This document shows, piece after piece, positions 27,313 to 34,931 of a stretch of 41,379 bases of DNA. Within the stretch, counting starts at the first letter, position 1; every line of letters starts with the position of its first letter. The DNA comes from an uncultured Prevotella sp. Lineage in GTDB: Bacteria; Bacteroidota; Bacteroidia; Bacteroidales; Bacteroidaceae. A program made the position numbers and the translations under genes. Under the pieces are notes generated by a model. That model ran no database searches. It had not been told where the DNA came from and saw only the letters and a program-made list of their open reading frames with translations. The DNA lies in assembly GCA_900557035.1 (NCBI GenBank), contig USRA01000013.1, positions 1-41,379 of the forward strand, written 5' to 3'.

Positions 27313-27317
27313 CAGCT

Positions 27318-30215
27318 ATGAACAAATCACTAACCGCTTTATCTAGAGTAAGCATGGCGATAGCTATGCTTTTTATATCCATAGCGCTCCATGCGCAACG
27401 TTTCGTCAACACCACCCTGGATGGTGCTCAGGCAGTCTATGCCATTACCCAAGATACATCAGGAGTCGTCTGGCTGGGTACCGACAATGGTCTCTACAGT
27501 TATGATGGCTACCACGACTATCGTCATTTTGCTTCCAATACCTTTAGTCATATCCGCATCAATGCGCTCGGCTTCGAGGGTAGCATGCTCTATCTGGCTA
27601 CGGGCAATGGAATGCTGAAGTTTGATACGCAGAAGGGAATCTATGCTTCTGCACCAGCGATGGAATCTGATGGAGGCAAGGGCAGGAAAAAGGTGGCAAG
27701 GGAGTTGAGAGTGCTTGATATGAAGGGCAGGAAAGATGCCTTTGGCAACGATGTGTATGCTATCCTGCATACACAGAAGGGACTTCTGGTGGGTTCTCTC
27801 GCCGGACTCCGTCTCAACCAGCGCCAGATTCTCCTGACTCCCGGAGCACAGCCGCTGGTGAATGCCCTGGCTTACGATGCCAAGCGCCACTGTTACTGGA
27901 TTGGTACCGAGGGAGCCTTGTACTGTGCCGACCAGGCTTTGCAGAACTTCTCCAAGATTGCGGCGCTGGATGGAAACTCCGTGAAGTGTCTGGACGAAGA
28001 CCAGGATGGCAATCTCTATATCGGTACAGATAATGGACTTTATCGCATGGCGATGAACAACAGTCTGGAGCATTTTGTTCACGACTCGCGCAATGAGGCA
28101 ACCATCCCCAACAATATCGTGTGGTCCTGCTATGTGGATAAGTGGCAGAATGTGTGGATTGGTACCGATCACGGACTTTCCCGTTTATCTACCCATACCT
28201 ACTATCGCTTCACTTCGCTCGATAAGATTACCTTCTCGGGCGAGGGTAACTGTCTGCATGCTATCCTTCAGACCCGCAGCGGTGACTGGTGGATGGGCGG
28301 AACCAACGGTTTGATTCACTATGCAGAGGGAGTGCGCGTGCAGGGTGCAGCTTCTGAATATCAGAATGTGGTATGGTATAAGCAGAACAATCCTTCGGCT
28401 CCTCTTGCTCACAACCGTGTGCGCAAGATTTATGAAGATAAGCAGGGAGATGTATGGATCTGTACAGACCACGGCATCAACCTCTATCAGAAGAGTACGG
28501 GAAAGTTGCTCAACTTCATCGTCTATGATAAGACCGGCAAGTATTCTACTGCCTGGGCTTATGATATTCTTCAGGATCAGAAGGGCAGGATGTGGATGGC
28601 ATCTTATCAGGGTGGCGTCTTCGTGCTGGACAAGCAGCACCTTCTGGCAGCCATCTCGCTCTCATCAGCAGCTACTGCCACCTGTGTGGCAGATTATCAT
28701 TTCTCTGACAAGGGAAAGAACGCCCTTTCGGGTCTGCACATCGGTCAGCTGGTACTCGATGGAAAGGGAATGGTCTGGGCATCATCTTATAATCATCTCG
28801 ACCGTATCGATACCCGTACCCTTCGCATCTCCCATATCCCTGGCACTGATGCCATCAATTATCTGATGAAGTCTGACAACGGCAATGTGTGGGTAGGATA
28901 TAATTCCAGTGTGAAGTGCTATATGGTGAACTTGCCGATGAAGGGCAAGGAGGTGGAAAGCAAGGAATGGAAGATCGGTGGGAAGGTGGTCTCCATGTGC
29001 GATGTGGCAGACAAGGTCTGGGTGGTGGCAGGCAATGCATGCAGCGTACTGGACCCGGAGAACAACAGTTTCCGCTTCATCATTCCGATGGAGAATCCGA
29101 ACAATATCTATTATTCCAAGCTGAACCACGAAGTGGTGATGGGGGGCAACGATGGCTTCATTTCCATCCGTGCCGACCTTACCATGCCGAAGGACGACAA
29201 GGCGCAGCTGCTTCTGGCGGGTATCGTGGTGAATGGCAGACAGACCCAGGATGCCTTGCTCGATGAGAACATTGAGGGAACACCGGGTGTCTCGCCCGTG
29301 GGACTGAAGACGCTGGTACTGAAGCATGATGAGAACAACTTCACGCTCCAACTGTCTGATTTGCCTTTTGCCGATCATCCTACCGCCGTCTATGCCTACC
29401 GTCTGGAGGGTAGCGACCACGAGTGGCATTATCTGGACAAGGGCAATCTTGACATCACTTACAATGGATTGTCGTATGGCGATTATCATCTCACCGTGCA
29501 TGTGGTGGATGGCGAGGGAAATATTGGAGATGAAGTTTATCAGCTCGAAATCTCCGTTCTTCCACCATGGTATCTCACCATCTGGTGCAAGCTGTTCTAT
29601 CTTACCCTTCTGATTGTGGGTATAGCCTGGGTCATCAATGCTCATTTCGTAAGAAAGCAGTTGAAGGAGGCGAAAAAGCAGAAGGAGGAAATCCTTGAGC
29701 AGGTGCAGGCGCGTATGCAGTTTTATGCCAACCTTGCCGATGACCTGAAGAATGCTGCCGCTCACCATTCGTTCGAGGAAGTGAATGATCTGGTAGTTTC
29801 TCATCTTGATGTGAATGCTTCCGACAACGAATCAGAGCCGGCAATGATTGTAGATCTCCATGCTCCTCAGGATCCGGAAGTTGAGATGGATGAGATGGAT
29901 AGGAAACTGCTCAACCAGATTCGGGAGATGATAGAGGAGAATATGGTGGATTCCGACTTTAACGTGTCGATGCTTCAGGAGAAGATGGGTATGGGAAACA
30001 AGCAGCTTTACCGAAAGTTGAAGGCACTTACGGGGCAGACTCCGGTGGAGTATATCCGTGATATGAGAATGCAGAAGGCGGCAAAATTATTAAAGGCAGG
30101 CAAGTTCAGCGTGTCGGAGGTAATGTACACCGTAGGCTTCTCTAACAGCAGCTATTTCTCCAAGTGTTTTTCCAAGGCATTTGGAATGACTCCTACCGAG
30201 TTTATGCGCAGTTAA
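27318..30215 (+). CDS. Transmembrane propeller-sensor AraC regulator lacking the histidine kinase and receiver (HTCS-derived)
   Basis: A 965-aa regulator. It has a signal peptide (ending IALHAQ), then a periplasmic two-component-regulator propeller built of repeats such as GVVWLGTDNGLYSYDG and QNVWIGTDHGLSRLS (about 25-640). A Y_Y_Y domain follows (about 650-745), then one membrane helix (about 754-776), a short cytoplasmic linker, and an AraC-type helix-turn-helix (about 862-965) ending SYFSKCFSKAFGMTPTEFMRS. Hybrid two-component systems of polysaccharide loci have a kinase, ATPase and receiver between helix and AraC domain. Here only about 85 residues separate them. FYANLADDLKNAA (about 802-814) looks like a remnant of the kinase box (usual FFTNISHELRTPL) with the phospho-accepting His changed to Asp. 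It probably senses galactan oligosaccharide directly and acts from the membrane. Confidence 0.88.
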   Translation: MNKSLTALSRVSMAIAMLFISIALHAQRFVNTTLDGAQAVYAITQDTSGVVWLGTDNGLYSYDGYHDYRHFASNTFSHIRINALGFEGSMLYLATGNGMLKFDTQKGIYASAPAMESDGGKGRKKVARELRVLDMKGRKDAFGNDVYAILHTQKGLLVGSLAGLRLNQRQILLTPGAQPLVNALAYDAKRHCYWIGTEGALYCADQALQNFSKIAALDGNSVKCLDEDQDGNLYIGTDNGLYRMAMNNSLEHFVHDSRNEATIPNNIVWSCYVDKWQNVWIGTDHGLSRLSTHTYYRFTSLDKITFSGEGNCLHAILQTRSGDWWMGGTNGLIHYAEGVRVQGAASEYQNVVWYKQNNPSAPLAHNRVRKIYEDKQGDVWICTDHGINLYQKSTGKLLNFIVYDKTGKYSTAWAYDILQDQKGRMWMASYQGGVFVLDKQHLLAAISLSSAATATCVADYHFSDKGKNALSGLHIGQLVLDGKGMVWASSYNHLDRIDTRTLRISHIPGTDAINYLMKSDNGNVWVGYNSSVKCYMVNLPMKGKEVESKEWKIGGKVVSMCDVADKVWVVAGNACSVLDPENNSFRFIIPMENPNNIYYSKLNHEVVMGGNDGFISIRADLTMPKDDKAQLLLAGIVVNGRQTQDALLDENIEGTPGVSPVGLKTLVLKHDENNFTLQLSDLPFADHPTAVYAYRLEGSDHEWHYLDKGNLDITYNGLSYGDYHLTVHVVDGEGNIGDEVYQLEISVLPPWYLTIWCKLFYLTLLIVGIAWVINAHFVRKQLKEAKKQKEEILEQVQARMQFYANLADDLKNAAAHHSFEEVNDLVVSHLDVNASDNESEPAMIVDLHAPQDPEVEMDEMDRKLLNQIREMIEENMVDSDFNVSMLQEKMGMGNKQLYRKLKALTGQTPVEYIRDMRMQKAAKLLKAGKFSVSEVMYTVGFSNSSYFSKCFSKAFGMTPTEFMRS

Positions 30216-30243
30216 AAAGTATATGGATTAAAGTTCAAACGAT

Positions 30244-31212
30244 ATGTTGCCAATATTAACGATTACAGGTTCCGACAGCACCGGTGGCTCTGGTGTGCAG
30301 GCGGATATCAAGACGATATTCGAATTGGGAGGTTATGCTGTTTCGGCGATAACCAGCATCACCGTGCAGAATACCCTGGGTATCCAGGAGTTCTTCGATA
30401 TTCCTGCCGAGATTGTTTCCGGACAGATAGAGGCAATCATGAACGATATGCAGCCCAGCATCGTGAAGGTGGGAATGATACGCAAGGTTGAGACGCTGAA
30501 TGTGCTCATCGATGCCTTGACCAAGTATCGTCCCGATCACATTATCTACGCCCCTTCCATCTGGTCGAGCCAGGGCGATGCGCTGATGACGGAGGATGTG
30601 GTGAGCCAGATTAAATATCGCCTGCTTCCGCTCTGTTCGGTAGTCGTGGCGAGAAAGAAGGAGAGTGATATCATCCTTCAGAACTCCCGACTCCTGGAAC
30701 TTGCCGAAAAGCAGGGGCTCAGGATTTACCGGCTCGATAATGCCAATTCGCATGGTCTCATCAACCGCTTCTCTTCTGCCCTTGCTATCTATCTGAACCA
30801 GGGCAAGAAGATGGAGGAGGCGTTGGCGATGGCGCAGGATTTCATCAATATTGAACTGGTAAGAGAGAGCAATCTGCAGGGTAGGAGTTCCGAACTTTAC
30901 AACCAGTTTATCTCGCAGGTGAATAACTTCTGCCGCACCTATAGCGATGTGCATTTCTATGCCGACCAGCTGAATGTGAGTGGCCGCTATCTGGCGCAGG
31001 TTACCCGCCGCATCTCCGGCAAGACGCCGAAGGCAATCATCGATGAATACATCGTGAAGGAGATAGAGCGCGAGCTTTCTACCACCACGCATACGGTGCA
31101 GGAGATTGCCAACACCTTCGGCTTCTCATCCCAGGCTCATCTCACCAAGTTCTTCAAGAAGATGAAAGGGGTCACGCCTTCTGCTTTCAGGCAATCAAAA
31201 CCTGCTGATTAA
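30244..31212 (+). CDS. ThiD-like pseudokinase domain fused to AraC helix-turn-helix
   Basis: A 322-aa cytoplasmic protein in two parts. Residues 1-200 or so match hydroxymethylpyrimidine(-phosphate) kinase: LTITGSDSTGGSGVQADIKT, VKVGMI, and a C-terminal helix FSSALAIYLNQGK. The C-terminal ~100 residues are an AraC-type helix-turn-helix (QEIANTFGFSSQAHLTKFFK). In active ThiD the catalytic loop before that helix reads HGTGC; here it reads SHGLINR, losing the GTGC/D anion hole and catalytic residue. The domain therefore probably binds a pyrimidine or vitamin-like ligand without phosphorylating it and controls the DNA-binding part. It follows the propeller regulator by 28 bp, so they form an operon. 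Target genes are unknown and there is no TPP riboswitch nearby. Confidence 0.85.
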   Translation: MLPILTITGSDSTGGSGVQADIKTIFELGGYAVSAITSITVQNTLGIQEFFDIPAEIVSGQIEAIMNDMQPSIVKVGMIRKVETLNVLIDALTKYRPDHIIYAPSIWSSQGDALMTEDVVSQIKYRLLPLCSVVVARKKESDIILQNSRLLELAEKQGLRIYRLDNANSHGLINRFSSALAIYLNQGKKMEEALAMAQDFINIELVRESNLQGRSSELYNQFISQVNNFCRTYSDVHFYADQLNVSGRYLAQVTRRISGKTPKAIIDEYIVKEIERELSTTTHTVQEIANTFGFSSQAHLTKFFKKMKGVTPSAFRQSKPAD

Positions 31213-31221
31213 AATGAGATC

Positions 31222-31284
31222 AGCCAACTAAGGAAATAAAATTCGGCCAACTAAGGAAGTAAAATTCAGCCAACTGAGGAAATG
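31222..31284 (+). repeat. Three 23-bp direct repeats
   Basis: Copies at 31222-31244 and 31245-31267 differ at two positions. A third, at 31268-31284, keeps only the first 17 bp. The common core is GCCAACTAAGGAA followed by TAAAATTC. They lie between the ThiD/AraC gene and the ATPase promoter and could be an operator or the edge of a repeated element. Confidence 0.75.
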
Positions 31285-31298
31285 TCGAAAAAAAATAG

Positions 31299-31306
31299 TA
31301 TCTTTG
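31299..31306 (+). promoter_or_regulatory. -7 box of the DUF4143 ATPase
   Basis: TATCTTTG matches the consensus 26 bp before the ATG. The -33 position is occupied by the third 23-bp repeat and has no TTTG. Confidence 0.5.
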
Positions 31307-31331
31307 CACACGTAATCAAACATTTGAGAAT

Positions 31332-32603
31332 ATGGAATACAAACATAGAATCGCAGACCAAATGCTGGCAAAGAAACTGGCAAGCAAGGGGGCTATCTTG
31401 ATAGAAGGTCCAAAATGGTGTGGGAAAACTACCACCGCCGAACAGCAGGCTAATAGTATCCTGTATATGGATAATCCTGCCTCATTGGAAACAAATCTAC
31501 AGATGGCAGAGATTGATGCTTCTGTCTTGCTGGAGGGTGATACACCAAGACTTATTGATGAATGGCAGCTGGCACCCAAACTTTGGGATGCCATCAGATT
31601 TGAGGTTGACCATCGGCATGATGTGGGACAGTTTGTCTTGACGGGCTCCGCTGTTCCAGCAGATGAAAAAGATATGCATCATTCTGGAACGGGACGGTTC
31701 AGTTGGCTAACGATGCGACCAATGAGTCTCTATGAATCAGGCGAATCAAACGGAAAGGTGAGTTTGGCACATTTGTTTGAAACACCAGAAAAGATAGTTG
31801 CCATTAACAAACTGAAGATAGATGACCTGGCATATCTGATTTGCCGTGGTGGTTGGCCTTTTGCTTGTGGATTACAAGGCAAAGCAGCTTTGGAACAAGC
31901 ATTCGACTATGTGGATGCTGTTATTAAGAAAGATGTTTCGCGGGTGGATGGAGTAAATCGCAACGCAACGACTACAAGATTGCTATTGCGTTCATACGCC
32001 CGAAATCAAGGTTCGCAAGCAACCATCGGAACGATAGTGGCTGATATGATGACAAATGATGAAAATGAAATTAGCGTGAAGACAGCAGGTAGCTATCTGG
32101 AAGCCTTGCGCAAGATTTTTGTCATAGAGGATTCCGAAGCCTGGAATCCTAATCTACGCTCCAAGACGGCTATCCGTACTGCGAATACCCGTTACTTTAT
32201 AGACCCGTCTATCGGAACGGCAGTATTGGGACTAGGACCTAAAGATCTTATCAACGACCTCAATACGATGGGACTCTTTTTTGAGACCCTTTGTATTCGT
32301 GATTTGCGAGTCTTTGCAGATGCATTAGATGGAGAGGTGTATCATTATCGCGATAAAAATGGATTAGAATGTGATGCCGTAGTACATCTTCGCAATGGAA
32401 TGTATGGACTTGTTGAAGTAAAGTTAGGTGGCGATAAACTTATCAACGAGGGTGCAGAAAACCTGCTAACTCTTGCAGGTAAAATAAATACAGAAAAAAT
32501 GAATGATCCATCTTTCATGATTGTACTTACGGGAACAGGCGATTTCGCTTATCGAAGAAAAGATGGTGTTTATGTAGTTCCTATCGGATGCTTGAAAGAT
32601 TAA
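31332..32603 (+). CDS. AAA-family ATPase with DUF4143 domain
   Basis: A 423-aa cytoplasmic protein of the widespread family with an N-terminal P-loop (GPKWCGKTT, about residues 26-34), Walker B region (PRLIDEWQLAP) and sensor LTGS. The C-terminal DUF4143 domain contains D...EVK (ECDAVVHLRNGMYGLVEVKL, about 357-376), reminiscent of PD-(D/E)xK nuclease-like folds. Such genes are common, often multicopy, and scattered in Bacteroidota genomes. Their function is not settled, and proposals include defence or mobile-element roles. It is transcribed alone, behind direct repeats and before a large inverted repeat. Whether it is functionally linked to either neighbour locus cannot be told. Confidence 0.88.
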   Translation: MEYKHRIADQMLAKKLASKGAILIEGPKWCGKTTTAEQQANSILYMDNPASLETNLQMAEIDASVLLEGDTPRLIDEWQLAPKLWDAIRFEVDHRHDVGQFVLTGSAVPADEKDMHHSGTGRFSWLTMRPMSLYESGESNGKVSLAHLFETPEKIVAINKLKIDDLAYLICRGGWPFACGLQGKAALEQAFDYVDAVIKKDVSRVDGVNRNATTTRLLLRSYARNQGSQATIGTIVADMMTNDENEISVKTAGSYLEALRKIFVIEDSEAWNPNLRSKTAIRTANTRYFIDPSIGTAVLGLGPKDLINDLNTMGLFFETLCIRDLRVFADALDGEVYHYRDKNGLECDAVVHLRNGMYGLVEVKLGGDKLINEGAENLLTLAGKINTEKMNDPSFMIVLTGTGDFAYRRKDGVYVVPIGCLKD

Positions 32604-32700
32604 AACAAGGTTCATTTTACTTCTTGTCTTGTAAGGGAACTAAGTTGCATCAGCGTTGTGTATGAACGAAGAAAAGTTAAAATAATTAAGTTAAATGAGG

Positions 32701-32817
32701 AACACGGACAAATTGAATTTGTCCGGCTCTTTTGTCCGGGTGTTTGTAAATAGCTAAATATTAGTAACTTATGAGCTGCTGGACAATTTGTCCGGACAAA
32801 TTCAATTTGTCCGTGTT
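32701..32817. repeat. 117-bp compound inverted repeat with nested palindromes
   Basis: Arms 32701-32726 and 32792-32817 are perfect 26-bp inverted repeats (starting AACACGGACAAATTG). Each arm contains its own 19-bp palindrome with one central unpaired base, GGACAAATT-N-AATTTGTCC (32706-32724 and 32794-32812). A further palindrome, GGACAATTTGTCC, lies at 32781-32793. The right arm is followed by ATTTTTTTC, so in RNA it could terminate the ATPase transcript. As DNA it could form a multi-arm structure or bind a dimeric protein. Confidence 0.8.
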
Positions 32818-32858
32818 ATTTTTTTCTTTGCTTTTTAACTCTATGTTTTCCTTCTCGG

Positions 32859-32893
32859 AACTCATAGACTTAGGAGCCATAAAACTATGAGTT
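32859..32893. repeat. Short hairpin
   Basis: AACTCATAG (32859-32867) is inverted at 32885-32893, with a 17-nt loop. No T-run follows and the function is unclear. Confidence 0.4.
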
Positions 32894-32986
32894 GGTTTCG
32901 TTAACATAATGCCTCCTGGCAACCAAAGCGTGAGATTCTGTTATCTGATGCAGAAAGGGTGGTAATGCGAAAATACTACTATTATT

Positions 32987-33070
32987 TAGACCCCCTTTTG
33001 TTATAAACATAATATATATACCTGATAATCAGTTATATTGTGCTTTTCTGCAGACTTTGTATTTTAGACC
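32987..33070 (+). promoter_or_regulatory. Pair of TAGACC sites upstream of the TPR/HTH regulator
   Basis: TAGACC at 32987-32992 and 33065-33070, the second within TATTTTAGACC. They start 115 and 37 bp before the -7 box at 33102. The same motif at 116 and 37 bp precedes the second promoter of the cassette (34889). Confidence 0.55.
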
Positions 33071-33101
33071 CTATTTAGTTCTATTATTGAAAAATATTTT
33101 G

Positions 33102-33109
33102 TATTTTTG
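33102..33109 (+). promoter_or_regulatory. -7 box of the TPR/HTH regulator
   Basis: TATTTTTG matches the consensus, 27 bp before the start codon at 33136. No TTTG lies at the -33 position, consistent with a need for an activator. Confidence 0.6.
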
Positions 33110-33135
33110 CGCCCAGAATGTAATTATACTAAAAT

Positions 33136-34749
33136 ATGAGAAGAAGTATTTCGTTTACGATATTGTTTTTTGTGATGCTTTCGGTATTGGTATCATGTTA
33201 TCAAAGTCATAAGAGAGAGTTGGACTTGGCTTATACGTTGGCAGAGTCTAAGCCAGATAGTGCCTTGGCCTTTTTGAACCGTATCAATCAAGGTAAACTC
33301 TCAGATAAAGATATGGCGAAGTATGCCCTCATTTATTATATGGCACAAGATAAGTCGGGCTTGGATGTGGATAACGATTCCTTGATTCGCATAGCGTATG
33401 ATTGGTATGGAGAACATCAGGACGATTCGCTTTATGCTTCATCCTTGTATTATATGGGAAAATACTTTTTGCTTAATGATAGCATGGAGCAGGCTAAAGC
33501 CTGTTTGGAAAAGTCCTATTCCATATCAGATAGCCTTCATAATCTGAACTTAAAATGCTTGGCATTGGATAAGCTGATTGAAGTAGAAGAACAGTTGGCA
33601 CCTGATACAGCATTGAAATATGCAAAGGCTTTGGTGAAGATGTATGATTCGATGCCAAATGTAACTATATATAATAAGGTGGTAGCCCGTTTGAAGTTAG
33701 GAGAAAACTTCTTTTACGTTGATAGTTTGAACCAGGCTTTGGAAGAAGAAAAGAAGGCATATAGGATGGCGGCATCTGTAGGCGATAATAACTTATTGTC
33801 TTATGTAAGACAAAATCTAGCGAGTACATTTGAGGAAATGGGAGAAAAGGATAGTTGCCTGTTTTATGCTCGGCAAGCTTATGACTTGAATGGTAATGAT
33901 AGATTTTCCTGTCAGCTGATGTTGGCTTCAGCTTATATTTCTGTAGATTCTATAAAGCAAGCTTTTACAATATTGAAACAAACAGCTCCCAAAACGCCAG
34001 AAGACCATTATTCTGTGTTTTATTTACAAAGTCAAGTAGCTGTAAAAGCCCAGGATTATAAGACGGCTAAAACTTTCAGTGATTCTGCATGTTCTTGTTT
34101 GCAAGAAATGTACCGGACAGCATCCAAAGCCAAGAATTCCTATTATACTTCTTTTTTGAAGAAAGAAAGTGAAAGGGCAAAAATGCAAGGAAAGACGGAA
34201 ATGCAGCGATGGGTATTTGGATTGTTTTTACTTTTGGGCTTGATTGTTATTTCTTTTGTTTTGTATGCTTATTGGTCGTATCGAAAACTGTCATTAGCTC
34301 GCATGGTTCATGAACAGGAAATATTCAGCCAAAAGCAGCAAATGATAGAGAAGTTGCATCAAGAAGAACTTTTGCATAGGGATGTACAATTGTCTGTGAT
34401 GCGTAATTATTTATTAAAGAAGATTGAGGTAGTTGAAAAGTTAAATTCGAATGTTCCGAATGGGTGTAAGCATATAGTGCTTTCTGATAATGAATGGACA
34501 GAGCTAGAAGTCTTCTTGGATAGTGTAGAGGACTTGTTTGTGTCAAGACTAAAACAAAAGCATCCGAATTTGTCTAAGGCAGATTTGCGATTAATGATGC
34601 TGTTGCGTTTGAGGTTATCACAAAAAACTCTAGCATCTATTTGTTGTGTTAGTGAGAAGGCTATCAAGCAAAAGTTGTTCTTGTATAAGGATAAGGTTGG
34701 TATTAAAAATGAGCATTTTTCGCTTCGTAATTATATAGAAGACTTCTAA
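33136..34749 (+). CDS. Membrane-spanning TPR / helix-turn-helix regulator of the peptide cassette
   Basis: A 537-aa protein in three parts. An exported N-terminal half begins with a lipobox-like LSVLVSC (Cys21) and forms a TPR array (about residues 25-340). A single membrane helix (about 359-379, FGLFLLLGLIVISFVLYAYW) follows. The cytoplasmic part has a coiled coil (about 385-435) and a C-terminal LuxR-like helix-turn-helix (about 478-525, ADLRLMMLLRLRLSQKTLAS). The predicted topology puts the TPR sensor in the periplasm and the DNA-binding domain inside. TPR domains bind peptides, so it may sense the exported product of the cassette or its precursor, which is inference. Codon use is AT-rich, unlike the genes to the left, which suggests transfer. 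Paired TAGACC sites before its own gene suggest autoregulation. Confidence 0.82.
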   Translation: MRRSISFTILFFVMLSVLVSCYQSHKRELDLAYTLAESKPDSALAFLNRINQGKLSDKDMAKYALIYYMAQDKSGLDVDNDSLIRIAYDWYGEHQDDSLYASSLYYMGKYFLLNDSMEQAKACLEKSYSISDSLHNLNLKCLALDKLIEVEEQLAPDTALKYAKALVKMYDSMPNVTIYNKVVARLKLGENFFYVDSLNQALEEEKKAYRMAASVGDNNLLSYVRQNLASTFEEMGEKDSCLFYARQAYDLNGNDRFSCQLMLASAYISVDSIKQAFTILKQTAPKTPEDHYSVFYLQSQVAVKAQDYKTAKTFSDSACSCLQEMYRTASKAKNSYYTSFLKKESERAKMQGKTEMQRWVFGLFLLLGLIVISFVLYAYWSYRKLSLARMVHEQEIFSQKQQMIEKLHQEELLHRDVQLSVMRNYLLKKIEVVEKLNSNVPNGCKHIVLSDNEWTELEVFLDSVEDLFVSRLKQKHPNLSKADLRLMMLLRLRLSQKTLASICCVSEKAIKQKLFLYKDKVGIKNEHFSLRNYIEDF

Positions 34750-34772
34750 TAAGGGGGGAATATATAGTATTT

Positions 34773-34857
34773 TAGACCTCTAAAATTGTGATGATCTATT
34801 ATAACAGCTTAGTACTAAGGCTTGTATGCGCTTTGCTTGATGACATAGAAATAGACC
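34773..34857 (+). promoter_or_regulatory. Pair of TAGACC sites upstream of the peptide operon
   Basis: TAGACC at 34773-34778 (within the 11-mer TATTTTAGACC, identical to the one at 33060-33070) and at 34852-34857. They start 116 and 37 bp before the -7 box at 34889, the same geometry as at the TPR/HTH promoter. Confidence 0.55.
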
Positions 34858-34864
34858 TGAATTG

Positions 34865-34896
34865 TTTGGGCGGAGTAGGAAAACTTTGTAATTTTG
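34865..34896 (+). promoter_or_regulatory. Promoter of the peptide operon
   Basis: TTTG (34865-34868), 20 bp, TAATTTTG (34889-34896), 35 bp before the DUF3244-type gene. It is probably the main promoter for the precursor and the genes after it, as no other is seen before 39076. Confidence 0.7.
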
Positions 34897-34931
34897 CAGC
34901 CGAGATTCAATAATATCTAAAAAGTAAGAAT

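Larger units (their letters stand above)
32604..33135. other. Gene-free stretch between ATPase and peptide cassette
   Basis: 532 bp with no credible open frame. It holds the large compound inverted repeat (32701-32817), a smaller hairpin (32859-32893), two TAGACC motifs and the promoter of the TPR/HTH regulator. It marks the border between the core-like DNA on the left and the AT-rich cassette on the right. Confidence 0.7.

Noticed and set aside
27300..27317. ATG start six codons before the chosen start of the propeller regulator
   Set aside because: It lies within the promoter -7 region. The later ATG gives a normal signal peptide.
31332..32603. DUF4143 ATPase as part of a toxin-antitoxin or defence island
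   Set aside because: No partner gene adjoins it. The direct repeats and inverted repeat around it do not by themselves support a defence system.
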